Source: Haemaphysalis longicornis
Taxonomy: Eukaryota; Arthropoda; Arachnida; Ixodida; Ixodidae
Assembly: GCA_013339765.2 (NCBI GenBank)
Contig: CM023450.1
Coordinates: forward strand, 105,851,344 to 105,915,343
DNA length: 64,000 nucleotides
Direction of reading: 5' to 3'
The notes beneath the pieces were generated by a model. That model saw nothing but the letters and a program-made list of their open reading frames with translations. It did not search any database and was not told the DNA's origin. Within the stretch, counting starts at the first letter, position 1. Every line of letters begins with the position of its first letter. Shown piece by piece: positions 54,883 through 64,000 of this stretch. The position numbers and the translations under genes were made by a program.

Positions 54883-55498
54883 AGCACTTACGAGTCGTAC
54901 TGAGCAGGCTCAAAGAAGCAGGCCTACTATCAGTCAAACAGTCAGTGTCACATAGGTTGCGCCAAAGTGACGTAACTAAGGCAGGTGGTTGTGGTAGCGG
55001 CGGCCGACGAAGACCGTCAGTCGTAAAGTGGCCGCAGTCGTAAGCTATCGCCGACCAACGACTAAGTCTGAGATAAAGACTTTCCGGGTTTGACTCGATA
55101 GGGCTAGACTTAAGTTAGAGATTACTCCACACTGGCTAGCCCGTTACTGACGCTCTCAGAACGACGGAGCCAGTGGGGGTGAAATCGGACACAAAGTAGG
55201 AGGGCGCGTTTTAAGCGCTGAAACTAGCCTTGAGCGAGGAGCCAGTTCTAACGGTCCCCGACTTTTCGAAAGGTTCGTTATTCAGTGCGATCGAGCAATC
55301 GTGGCATGGAAGCTTTACTATGGCCAAGAGGATGCGAATGGCCGGGAACGACCAGTGTTGTACTTCAGCCGCAAGCTAACTTGCAGGAAAGAGGCTAACC
55401 GTAATTCCGGAAAGGAATGTGGCTGCGTCGTGTGGGCAGTGCAGAAGTTTGCGTGCTCTGTAGTCGGTAACGCAGACGCACTAGGCTGGGCGTTCTAA
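54883..55498 (+). pseudogene. RT C-terminus and RNase H remnant of LTR element
   Basis: Just after the 502-codon frame, EHLRVVLSRLKEAGL matches the end of a Gypsy RT. Broken pieces of the RT-RNase H connection follow (YSTLASPL near 55110-55150). At 55325-55495 the frame NGRERPVLYFSRKLTCR then ECGCVVWAVQKFACSVVGNA is the Gypsy RNase H consensus (Y-x-S-R-x-L and ECxAVVWA). Many stops and indels occur. The YxDD active site of RT lies in the deleted part. Confidence 0.75.
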
Positions 55499-56131
55499 GT
55501 AGGACCGCCTTCGTCCTCCCCGTGTCTTTCGTTTCGTTTCTTCATGAGCAGATTTTAGAATAGCAGGTAGATGGGAGCAAAATTATTGCCCTCATTTGCT
55601 GCCTCAGTTGATTATTTCCGCACCGCGTGATTTCAAGTAATCAACCTTAGTTATCATTTAAGTTCGTGTGTTACGTTTGACACTTAGTGTGAGTTCTTCT
55701 TTTAAGAGTTTTACGTCCCGCATGGGCCTCTTGGTGTAGAGGGTCCAAATTTGGGATAGACACTTAGCTAGGAGAGTTTGTCACGTTTTAGAGTCTGGTG
55801 TTCTGACGGAGGACAGAGGGTGCTTGCTTGCGCTGGGTGTTGCCTGTTGTCGGTCGGTTCTTTGCAAGCTCCAGAACGATGAGCAACCGGTGCTGAGGAC
55901 AGACAGGAAGAGCCGGACGAAGCTGGTGGAGACACCTGGGCAGCACGGCGAGGTACCTGTGATCCGGACCTGGCAGGCGGTACCTGTTCAAGGAGAGGAA
56001 CTTGGTGGAGTCGCCCTTTTCCTGGGGCACTGGAGGTGTACCTGGATGAGCCTGGCGAACGAGCGCGCCCAGCATCCGAGCCACGTGGAGGCAGCTCGTC
56101 TTCACGGCGCATTGTCTGGCGGCGGGGGTGC
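55499..56131 (+). other. 3' internal region of LTR element
   Basis: No integrase motif (HHCC, DDE) is visible. A GC-rich segment runs from 55830. The GGCGGCGGGGGTGC run directly before the 3' LTR is the likely polypurine tract used for plus-strand priming, though it holds C and T interruptions. Confidence 0.5.
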
Positions 56132-56908
56132 TGTTGTGCCAGAGCGCCTGGCCCAAAGGCGTTGCACGAGGCGACGCGCCGACAGCGAGGCTGAGTCACG
56201 CCTCTCCCTTTGTCGCTGCGGCGCGGCCCGAATCCTGCATCTCGAAACGCTGCGGCGCGGCCGACTCCTGCATCTCGAACTCTGCGGCGCGGCCGAATCC
56301 CTCAGCGGAGAACGACCCAAACAAGGGCATGTCGCTACGCCCGGAGGCGAGGTCACGGAGACGGCGGCGGCATCGCTCTCCCTTCCCCATCGGCGGCGCA
56401 GCTGACTCACCGCTTCGCTACCATTCGTCGGAATTCAAACTTCAGGCAGCGAGAGCCCTGATTGGAGCTTTTCAAACTTCTCGGGGCCACAACGAACTTC
56501 CCGGGCTATAAAAGAAGCTCGGAGCTCTCATCGTCGGCTTTCCTCGGCGGCTTCTCTCCGGCACCAGTCTCTTCGGAAGCACCGAGTGAAAAGGGTGCTG
56601 TCGCCTTTGTGCGAGTTATGTAACGTTTGCTTACCCTGTATATACTGTATATAAATGTTACTTCAACTCTCGTCGGCCCGAGGACTTCGTCGCTCTGCTC
56701 TGCGCCGCGTCGATAGCGGACGGAGCGAGGCAACATCGCTACACCGGTGACTGCGCTCGGGTGGCCAGTCGCAACAGCGGAGACAGCGTCGGGATGGCTG
56801 ATTCCCAACCTCGGTGACGAGCAGGAAGGCGAGTCACAACCTTGGCGACCGCCCTGGGATAGTCATTCCCAACAGTGGTGGCAGCGGTGGGATCGTCATT
56901 TCCCAACA
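56132..56908 (+). repeat. 3' LTR
   Basis: 777 bp, collinear with the 5' LTR throughout. I count twelve single-base insertions or deletions (three extra and nine missing bases here, which accounts exactly for the 6-bp length difference) and no substitution. The TATA box CTATAAAAG is conserved at about 56507. Confidence 0.9.
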
Positions 56909-56913
56909 CCCCA

Positions 56914-57252
56914 CTTGCTGGCCTGCCTACACGGCGCTTGCCAGTGTGGGAGACGCCGGTCTACCATCGGCGCCACGGGCAGTTTTACAGAGAAGCTATG
57001 CCTCAATATTGCATATTTCATTATTTCATCCCTCCCTCCGTACCCGCAGCCTGCCGAAGCTTGAAGAGCCGACCTAACAGCACCACCGCACAGACGTGCT
57101 TGCGCAGGTCGAAGTTCACTTGACACATGCTGTGGCAGGTTGCGCGGATTCAGTCACTCGAGATAGCGGGAATGCGTTCTCGTTTTCGTCACCTTTGAGA
57201 TATACCGACGCAGTCGTCGCCACAGGCTAATTAAGTAGCTGGAAGGCGCCAG
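56914..57252. other. Unassigned sequence, no gene seen
   Basis: Single-copy-looking sequence between the LTR element and the CATTCC-rich segment. No domain recognised. Confidence 0.4.
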
Positions 57253-57434
57253 CAGTGGTGACACCGTCGTCTAAAAAATTCCCATTCCATTCCGGGCAAA
57301 AGGCCCTTAATTCCATTCTCATTCCATTCCCCCAAGCGTTGTCGTCATTCCATTCCCATTCCACTCTGGCATCTCCAAAAGGTGGAATGAATCCGGAATC
57401 ATTCCAATTCCGGAGTGGCAACTCCGCAACACTG
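57253..57434. mobile_element. Possible hAT-type MITE rich in CATTCC
   Basis: Left end CAGTGGTGACACC and the reverse complement of the right end, CAGTGTTGCGGAG, resemble hAT TIRs (compare CAGTGTTGCCA of the element at 822). The interior is built from ATTCCATTCC and its complement GGAATGAATCCGG. No matching 8-bp flanks are visible, so the assignment is tentative. Confidence 0.4.
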
Positions 57435-57481
57435 GTGTGGTTAGGCTCTTTTTTGTGGTTCTTTTTTGTGTGGTTAAGCCC

Positions 57482-57520
57482 CTATGCCTCCTTTGGCGTT
57501 GTAGACTGCCGACCTATCTT
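57482..57520 (+). repeat. 39-bp direct repeat, left copy
   Basis: CTATGCCTCCTTTGGCGTTG continues to GACCTATCTT and is identical to 57966-58004. The pair brackets 445 bp that include a tRNA-like gene. Confidence 0.95.
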
Positions 57521-57799
57521 TCTGTATTTCCTCAACGAGCCCCTCATTTTCCTTACTATATTATTCTGCGAAGGCCTAGCGAGGGTCTCGGTTCTGGCAG
57601 CCTTGATGCCTAGGTAGCATAAGAGGGCTTCTTCCCGCCAGTTAACCCGCTCATGACCGGCTGTAGACGTTCGAGTCACGCCCCGGGGTTGAAGAAGGTC
57701 CCCTTCTCGCCGTGTAGTCAGAGTGGGCGCTGGCTACCACCCCAGGCGTCAATACACTTCTAGTAATATAAATAGCCCAGAAAGGAGGAGAACACAGTC

Positions 57800-57870
57800 G
57801 CCCAGATAGCCGAATTGGTAAGGCATTCGAGATCTAATCGAAAGGCGTGGGTTCGGTACCCATCTGGGCG
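57800..57870 (+). tRNA. tRNA-like sequence, anticodon UCU (Arg-like), possibly pseudogene
   Basis: Acceptor GCCCAGA (57800-57806) pairs perfectly with TCTGGGC (57863-57869). D-arm GCC..GGC, anticodon stem TTCGA/TCGAA with loop GATCTAA, so the anticodon is TCT at 57833-57835. The base before the anticodon is A instead of the near-universal U33. The T arm can form TGGGT/ACCCA but leaves only a 5-base loop. Box B-like GGGTTCGGTACCC departs from the consensus. A TTTTT follows at 57875. The good acceptor and anticodon stems argue for recent tRNA origin. The loop defects suggest a pseudogene or SINE head; the (CTTT)n tail at 57879-57902 favours a SINE-like copy. Confidence 0.5.
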
Positions 57871-57965
57871 CGTGTTTTTCTTTCTTTCTTTCTTTCTTTC
57901 TTCGTATATTAAAAAAAATGTTAACTTCATTACCCGTAGTAAAAAAAAAACAGCTAACCACACCG

Positions 57966-58004
57966 CTATGCCTCCTTTGGCGTTGTAGACTGCCGACCTA
58001 TCTT
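57966..58004 (+). repeat. 39-bp direct repeat, right copy
   Basis: Exact match to 57482-57520. The left copy is preceded by GTGTGGTTAAG and this copy by CTAACCACAC, an inverted relation. Confidence 0.95.
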
Positions 58005-58093
58005 AGATATCTATATATATAGATTATATTATATATATATATCTATATATATATATATATATATATATCTATATAGGAGAGAGAGAGAGAGAT
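58005..58093 (+). repeat. (AT)n/(GA)n microsatellite
   Basis: TATATATATCTATATA-type repeats from about 58010 to 58075, then GAGAGAGAGAGAG. Confidence 0.95.
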
Positions 58094-59550
58094 TGTATTG
58101 TGTTGTATTGTAGTGCTGCGCTGCGTTGCAACAATTGGGTCAATTGGTTGCAACAATACTGCCTACGCCCTTCGCTTATGAACCCTTACAAGTACAGACT
58201 TAGGCATTGCCCAGTGTTACACGTGGTATGCGCGGCCGTGGCGCCTGTGTTCCTGATGCAGCGAAAAGGAGGCAGCGTGTAGAAGAAATTGACACGAAAT
58301 AAAGAACATTTGATTATTTAAAGGAACATATAGCTTTCCACTGAGTTTGGCTCTGAGTGTAGGAATAGCTCCAACGCGCTACCGTTCACTTTGTTTAGAT
58401 TGGTTTTGGGGGCGAACAACCTGCACATAATTGGTTGGGACCTACAAAGTTAGTACACTCACTGAGGATATAAATACGGAAAACCGGCATTGATTATTTA
58501 TCTCCGCCGTATCCGGAACAATAGAGTTTGACCAGTTTACTGAGGCAGGTATGGACGCTCCTTTTGGAAGGGATAAAATCTTAACCGAGTCGAGCTCATC
58601 GGGTACTTTAGTTAGTAACGCTCCCCAAATTTTACCCCCCCCCCCCCCCCCCCCAGAATGTGGTTTACTCCTATTTCCCGACCACAGCGAAATATGTGTC
58701 CGTCCGTACTTCCGTCCGCCCGTGCGTACGCACAAAGTCCGTCCCGCACAATGCTGTCCAGCTCGGTAGACACTCCAACTAACGTGAAGCGTATAAGGAC
58801 AAAAAGCACCAAAGACTGTTTTCCTCGGGTCGTTGAGAAGATTTCACGGAAACGTCTTAACGCCACGTGCTACCATCTAAAGATACCCCATGAACTTTAG
58901 TCGCAGCGTCCTCCTCTAAACCCAAACACCACGCGTGTGGGTGCTGCGAATGCCTATGCAAGTAAGTTAATCAATCATTAGCAACCCAATTCGCACCCAA
59001 TTTTTCACCTTACGCCGGGGCCGAAAGAGGCTTTCGACGCACTCCGAATACGCGACTGGATTAGGGCTGCCGGAATCAGTGCCCCGCTCACGTCTGTTTG
59101 GTGGCAGACGTGGACTCAAGGAAGGAAAGAATATGGAGAAGGGCGCGGTGCATGGTTGCTGACACTGACAGGGATTATCCGACGCAAGCTGCGATTGAAA
59201 ACTCGGTTTCTACGAGAAAGATGTGGCTCAAATGTATCATACATTCCTGCCCAGAAGACGCGTGAGGGGAATGACCTTTCTCGTGCGCATCTCTGTGGCG
59301 TCTACGGTCCGGGTGTCTCCATCGTTAGAAAATAATTCTGTTCGTGCAGTTTGCGGGATAGTTCTTTTACTTTCACTGCACAACGCATACTTGCAGCCCC
59401 GTTACGCTGTTCATTAATAATGACAGGGAAAATATAAGAAAAAAATTCACGCATCTCCACGAAGTGGATCATGACGAGTAGGCGAAGCACTGGGGATCGT
59501 CCTTACCGTAAATCACCCGTGAGCGTGCTTACTGCTTCTAAAACGATTTC
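58094..59550. other. Unassigned sequence, no gene seen
   Basis: TTGTATTG-type short repeats at the left, and a C20 tract at 58635-58654 followed by CGTCCGTACTTCCGTCCG. No domain recognised. Confidence 0.4.
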
Positions 59551-59660
59551 CAATCCAATCCAATCCAATAAAATTCAATTTAATCCAATCTAGTTCATTT
59601 CAATCCAATCCAATCCAAGTTCAATCCAATCCAAGCCAATCCAATGCTCCTCGCGCATGC
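59551..59660 (+). repeat. (CCAAT)n-cored repeat, copy 3
   Basis: CCAATCCAATCC pentamers with TTCAATTTAATCC interruptions, ending CCAATGCTCCTCGCGCATG, a variant of the CCAATGCCCCTCGCGAGAG tail seen at 7737 and 8957. The GCGGCTATGACGCAAC head is missing. Confidence 0.65.
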
Positions 59661-60253
59661 GCAGCATGGCTCCCCAGAAGCACTCTCTCTCTCTCTAACC
59701 TTCCGTGAACCTTTTATTTTGTTCTTGTTGACCTTTTGTGCACCTTTTGTTGACAGATGTTTCGATTTACACGGTGCTGTGCCGTGAGCATGGACTCCGG
59801 ACGCCGGACGGACAAGCCTCGGCCTTAAGGTGCTCCGTCTCAAAAAGTACTTGCTTGCTTGCATTTTTAAAATAAATTGACGCAAGTTGAGTTGGACAGA
59901 CGTTTTTCTCTTGTTTTGTTCTTTCTCAAATCAATAGATAAGTAAGCGTATGCGTTGATCGCGTTAGCGTGTTTTTCACTTAGTGCGCCAGGGTTTATTA
60001 GACGACAGAAACGGCACACCTAGTTTCAGGGCAAGTACAGCGCACTCTGGAAGGAGCACAAGACTTAGCTTGAAGTACTTTCCAAGCCGCACGGAATTCG
60101 TGAAAATTGCGGGCATCGCTCTTGTTGCGGCCATTGCCGATACCAGCCTAAAGCTGCAGAGGAGCGGTTGTTAAAGAGGTTTTCGCCCAACCTTAAGGAC
60201 AAAAATTATTATCGTTGCAGCAGTGTTTCATAAACAGGACGTCGCTCTCGCCT
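59661..60253. other. Unassigned sequence, no gene seen
   Basis: No domain, RNA gene or repeat boundary recognised. Confidence 0.4.
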
Positions 60254-60358
60254 CTCTCTCTTCTCTCTCTCTCTCTATCCTCTCTGTCTCGCTCCTCATA
60301 GCTCATCTCTCTCCTCTCTCTCTCTCTCTCTCCTTCTCTCTCTCTCTCTCTCTCTCAG
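60254..60358 (+). repeat. (CT)n microsatellite
   Basis: CTCTCTCT tracts with a short interruption CCTCTCTGTCTCGCTCCTCATAG-like around 60279-60305. Confidence 0.95.
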
Positions 60359-60803
60359 AAGCGTAACTATTTTTCTTTAAGAACGATTGATTATTCAGCG
60401 CCAAAGTATCAGCACTGTCGCCGTCTGCTTAACTTTAGCGTGCGCTTGTGCGCCTAGTAGATTCCAAAATCAAACAATCGGTTACTGAGCCCTTCCGCTT
60501 CTTTGATGCAACGTAGTTGCCTCGGGGGCAGGGCGGCGAATGTTTGCTTTTACTATCACTTAATGCGTTCTGAAGCCACTAGCAGACTAGTTAATTTTTT
60601 GTCTGTAACCTCAGTGCAACCCTGCGCAAACTGATGTAAGGTTTTCTGGCCCGCCAACCAAGAGATACAATCAGAGCTCTGCTACTTCGCATGGAACAAT
60701 TTTGCTTCCCGTTTCCTTCTTATTGTTTTAAAGTGCAGGGTTGATTTATTGTGGGGTTTCCAGCTCACTTGAATATTCTTCCAGTTCGTTTATAAGTTTG
60801 ACC

Positions 60804-61216
60804 CGCCGCCGTGGCTCAGTAGCTAAGGCGTTGAGCTGCTGAACATGAGGACATGGGTTCGATTCCCGGCCGCGGCAGCCGCTTTTCTGATTGATTGATT
60901 GTAGGGTTTAACGCGCCGATGCAACGCAGGCGATGAGGCGCGCCGTAGTGGAGGGCTCCGAATTAATTTTGACACCCTGGGGATCTTTACCCTGCGCCAA
61001 AATCTCGTACACACGGGCGTTTTTGCTTTTTGCCTCTATCAGAAAAGCGGCCGCCGCTGCGGGGAATCGAGCGCGCGAACTCGTGCTCAGCAGCGCAACG
61101 CCTTAGAAACCTGAGCCACCGAGGTGGGTCGGCCGCTTTTCTAATGGAGGTGAAAAGCGAAAACGCCCGTGTGTATACGAGATGTGGGCGCACGGTAAAG
61201 ATCCTCAGGTGGTCAA
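60804..61216 (+). mobile_element. Ruka-type SINE split by a second Ruka
   Basis: The head (box A TGGCTCAGTAGCTAAGG, box B GGTTCGATTCCC) lies at 60804-60888 and its body resumes at 61132-61216 (GCCGCTTTTCTAATGGAGG, AACGCCCGTGTGTATACGAG, CAGGTGGTCAAAAG). The two halves are joined by the duplicated GCCGCTTTTCT. The 3' end of the outer copy is missing beyond 61216. Confidence 0.9.
60889..61131 (-). mobile_element. Ruka-type SINE nested in another Ruka
   Basis: A minus-strand copy with head at about 61127 (box A TGGCTCAGGTTTCTAAGG, interrupted) and tail GCGTTAAACCCTACAATC then AATCAATC. It is bounded by the 11-bp duplication GCCGCTTTTCT at 60878-60888 and 61132-61142. The box A insertion and the changed box B (GCTCGATTCC) suggest that it is now inactive. 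Confidence 0.92.
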
Positions 61217-62111
61217 AAGTGCAAAGTCAGAATTCTCGACCTGTCGCTTTCCCACATTGCTGTTTGACCGTTCCTTGTCTTCAACTGCGTGTCCTGGCAC
61301 TTATTTGAGCGAGTTAAAACTGGCATTAGTCATCGACAAACAGAGCTCTATCAGGGAGGGCGAGCCATGTCCAGACGCCAGGTAGGTTCTGTCCTGCGGC
61401 GGGATTTCGGTATCCCCGAGCGACGTTATAAATTAGGTGACCTGGGAAAAAGATGCTACCCTCAAATGAATTGTGACCAAGTTGAGTTCACTGACCAACA
61501 AAGTCGCTATACAGACTCGTGTGCTTCTGACCTTCGGCTATTTTGAACACAAAGGGAGGCGCACTACGCTTGTCTTATCGAAGGATGCACGCTCTGAAAC
61601 GACCGAAGGGAACAAACCCTGGGGAGTTGCGGTGCCTTAACGGGAAAGAAGCATCGTCTAAAAGGGCGGTATAACTTTGAAGAGCCATTGAAAAAATTAA
61701 AGCCGTTCCACTCAATGTGAAAGCTGTCGGAAGTGCAGAGCAGTGATTCGCCATAATGGGCTGCCGCGCCGTTATCCGCTCACTGCTGCCACCCAATGCA
61801 TTTCAAATTTCCTGTCTTCCCAGTGCTGGCGCGCCCCCTGCCTGAAACTACGCCAGTGGTAGTTATGTTCTTTTTGTGCTTGCTTTAATTTCGTATGCGG
61901 GAGCTGTTTTGCGTTATTTCGAAAGCGCAATTTCTTTCTTGCGCGGCTGGAACCTTTCTCCTTAATTTCGAACACACCATTTTTTTTCCGCGGCTGGAGC
62001 CTTTCTACGGCAATTCGAACGCGCATTTTTTTCTTGCGTGGCCGCTTTTTTCGCTTACTATCGTAAAAACCAACCCAACGAGCGTTCCGAACTAATTGAA
62101 CGCGGGGGCTG
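61217..62111. other. Unassigned sequence, no gene seen
   Basis: GCGC AATTTCTTTCTTGCGCGGCTGGAACC-like units recur with changes at about 61925-62045 (three loose copies ending in TTTCTTGCG/TTTTTCCGCG), a diverged ~55-bp tandem repeat. Nothing else recognised. Confidence 0.4.
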
Positions 62112-62149
62112 CCGGTTATATACACAGATTTTGCCTGAAATGTCATAAT

Positions 62150-62212
62150 CATAATAATAATAATCATCATCATCACCATCACAATCACCACCACCACCAC
62201 CACCACCAGCCT
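62150..62212 (+). repeat. (CAT/CAC)n microsatellite at LINE 3' end
   Basis: ATAATAATAATCATCATCATC passes into CACCACCACCAC. It is the tail of the antisense RTE element. Confidence 0.9.
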
Positions 62213-62214
62213 AT

Positions 62215-63290
62215 CTACGCTTCCTGCAGAGCAAAGGCTTCTCCCATTAATTTCCAATTATCTCTGTCCTGTGCTACCTGCGACCAATTTATCCCCGCAA
62301 ACTTCTTGATCTCATCTGCCCATCTAATTTTCTGCCTCCCCCTGCAACGCTTGCCTTCTCTAGGGATCCACTCTGTTACCCTCAATGACCAACGGTTATC
62401 TTACCTTCGCAGTACATGCTCTGTACACGCTGATCTTTTCTTATTAATTTCTACTAATATGTCCTTCACACGTGTTTGTTCCCTGACCCACTCCGCTCTT
62501 TCTGTCCCTTCATGTTACATCTTCATCTTCCGTTCCATTGCTCGCTGAGTCGTCCTCAATTTTAAGTTGGAACCCTCTTAGTGAGCCTCCAGGTTTCTTG
62601 CCCCGTAGGTTAGTACCGGTAAGATTCAGCTGTCATACACTTTCTTCTTCAGCGACAATGGTAGACTGCCCTTCATTATCTGGTAATGTCTGCCGTATGC
62701 ACTCCACCCCATTCTTATCCTTCTAATTATCTCTGCCTCATGGTTGGGATCTGGGGTCACAACTTGTCCCAAGTAGAATATATTCGGTTACCACTTACAC
62801 TGCCTCGTCACCAATCTCAAACAGCTGTGCTCTCCCGGGGTTATTGATGAATGCTTTAGTTTGCGTCATATTAATTTTAAGGCCCATGGTTCTACTCTGT
62901 CTGTCCAGTGCGGTAAGCATGTTTTGCAATTCGTCCCCCGAGTTACTTAGCAAGGCAACGTCATCAGAAAAGTCTGTGGTTACTGAGGTATTCTCCATTA
63001 ACCCTTACGCCCACCTGTTCCCAATCCAATGTTTTGAATAGTTCTTGTAAACATGCTGTGAATAACATTGGAGAGATTGTGTCTCCTTGTCTGACGCCCT
63101 TCCTTATAGGTCTTTTTCCTGCTCTCGTTAAGGAGGATGATGGTAGCTGTGGACCCATTGTAAATATCCTCTAGGATTCTTACATAATGCTTGTCTATAC
63201 CCTGGTTACGTAATGCCTGAATGACTGCGGAGGTTTCGACCGAGTCAAATGCTTTCTCATAATTTATGAAGGCTATATATAAGGGGTTCA
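62215..63290 (-). pseudogene. RTE reverse transcriptase and ORF C-terminus
   Basis: From high to low coordinates: YIAFINYEKAFDSVETS (first catalytic Asp) near 63230-63275, IYNGS, RPIRKGVRQGDTISPMLFTA near 63060-63115, FSDDVALLSNSGDELQNML (FADD position reads FSDD) near 62950, and GLKINMTQTK. The C-terminus WADEIKKFAGINWSQVAQDR then NWKLMGEAFALQEA ends at the TAG at 62215-62217. VRQGDTISP and WxQxAQDR are hallmarks of RTE. Frameshifts occur between 62320 and 62790. Confidence 0.83.
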
Positions 63291-64000
63291 GTATACTCCG
63301 CGCTAAACAATGAGGAGATGTATGATAAGCGCCGGCAGTTTACGAGGTTCGAACGGTTATGGCTATTTAAATCGCGTGGTTTTAGAAGCCTCAGCGTGAG
63401 CCCCTGACGACGGTACATCAGGCTCTATTTGTGTCCGTTATCTCGCTGCGCCGCCTGATTCCGGCAGTCGCATCGACCGGTAGCGGGCTACGACGACAAG
63501 GCGAGCCCATAAAGTGCTCTGCACTTAAAACTGTCTACATGGCCTTGCCTTAAAACAGTTACTGAGAGCGTAGCAGCAGAGTGTCTTCGTGACTACGGTA
63601 CTTCTGGAGGAGACACTTTGCTTAACGTAGGGGCATAGCTTCCCTCAAACAGAGCGCGAGGGATAGAGGTCATGCACTTTTATTGGGCAGAGTGTGAAAC
63701 TTTGCTGAGAGCAATAGGAATAGCGGGCATTTTGATTCGCACTCTATTTTTAAGGAGACTGGTGAGTACAACCCTCGTAACACTAAGCTTGAAGTATAGC
63801 TCGTTCGCTGCCAGTTATTTAATGCATCATTGGAAAACAGGAAAGCTTCAGTTAACCAAACAATCAATCTATCGATCCACAACTGAAATTCAAATACGGC
63901 TTTATTGCAGCAATTTGCGTAGATTCCACGCTAACACAAATAAATTTAAAAAAAACGTAACCCGAAAGATAACTGATCCTTGTGTTACGACATCACAGAG
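63291..64000. other. Unassigned sequence, no gene seen
   Basis: An AAGTGCTCTGCACTTA near-palindrome lies near 63512-63527. No gene recognised. Confidence 0.4.

Larger units (their letters stand above)
51858..56908 (+). mobile_element. Gypsy-type LTR retrotransposon, internally deleted
   Basis: Two LTRs (51858-52640 and 56132-56908) begin TGTTG and end CCAACA, and the whole is flanked by the 5-bp duplication CCCCA (51853-51857 and 56909-56913). The internal region is only 3.5 kb. It keeps a Gag N-terminus, an unusual long Ser/Glu-rich frame, and a decayed piece of RT C-terminus and RNase H. Protease, most of RT and the integrase are missing. It therefore could move only with enzymes from an intact relative. 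The LTRs are substitution-free relative to each other, so the insertion is very young. Confidence 0.9.
62112..63290 (-). mobile_element. RTE-clade LINE, 5' truncated
   Basis: Minus-strand element holding the RT and C-terminus of an RTE-type ORF. Its 3' UTR is very short and passes into a GGTGGTGGTGATGATGATTATTATTA-type microsatellite tail (62140-62210), which is usual for RTE elements. The 5' end is lost near 63290. No TSD was identified. Confidence 0.82.

Overview
The window looks like repeat-dense, gene-poor DNA from a hard tick (Ixodidae). The main clue is a set of tRNA-derived SINEs of the tick Ruka type: a tRNA-like head with the box A core TGGCTCAGTGGCTAAGG and box B GGTTCGATTCC, then a conserved body. 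The other repeats fit an arthropod: Tx1/L1-like, CR1/Jockey-like, I-like and RTE-like LINEs, a hAT relic, a Gypsy-type LTR element and (CCTAA)-like repeats. I found no convincing host protein-coding gene. Every coding segment I recognise belongs to a transposable element, and nearly all are broken.

Layout. 0.8-1.9 kb: a hAT relic with terminal inverted repeats (TIRs), an 8-bp target-site duplication (TSD) and a readable C-terminal dimerisation domain. 2.4-2.9 kb and 23.3-23.9 kb: two inverted copies of an unnamed ~530-bp repeat, each containing a strong hairpin that also occurs alone at 29.8 kb. 7.2-9.3 kb: telomere-like repeats, two copies of a (CCAAT)n-cored repeat and a minisatellite. 9.3-20.0 kb: a stack of nested elements. 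This holds a LINE with an inverted 5' end, a second SINE type, and an antisense Tx1-like LINE that is itself interrupted by a Ruka SINE and by a CR1-like LINE. 20-35 kb: mostly unassigned sequence with small inverted-repeat elements. 35.5 kb: a perfect 90-bp palindrome. 36-50 kb: Ruka copies, an I-like LINE with RNase H, and microsatellites. 51.0-51.65 kb: four units of a ~155-bp satellite. 51.86-56.91 kb: a complete-ended but internally deleted LTR retrotransposon with a 5-bp TSD. 57.2-58.1 kb: a possible hAT-type MITE and a tRNA-like locus between 39-bp direct repeats. 60.8-61.2 kb: a Ruka inserted into another Ruka. 62.1-63.3 kb: the 3' end of an RTE LINE.

No operon or host pathway is present. 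The elements relate to each other by nesting, which gives relative ages, and by shared dependence: Ruka and the other SINEs would need LINE machinery supplied in trans. The two LTRs of the retrotransposon differ by twelve single-base indels and no substitution that I could find. This suggests residual assembly indel error, so single-base frameshifts elsewhere in the window should be read with caution.
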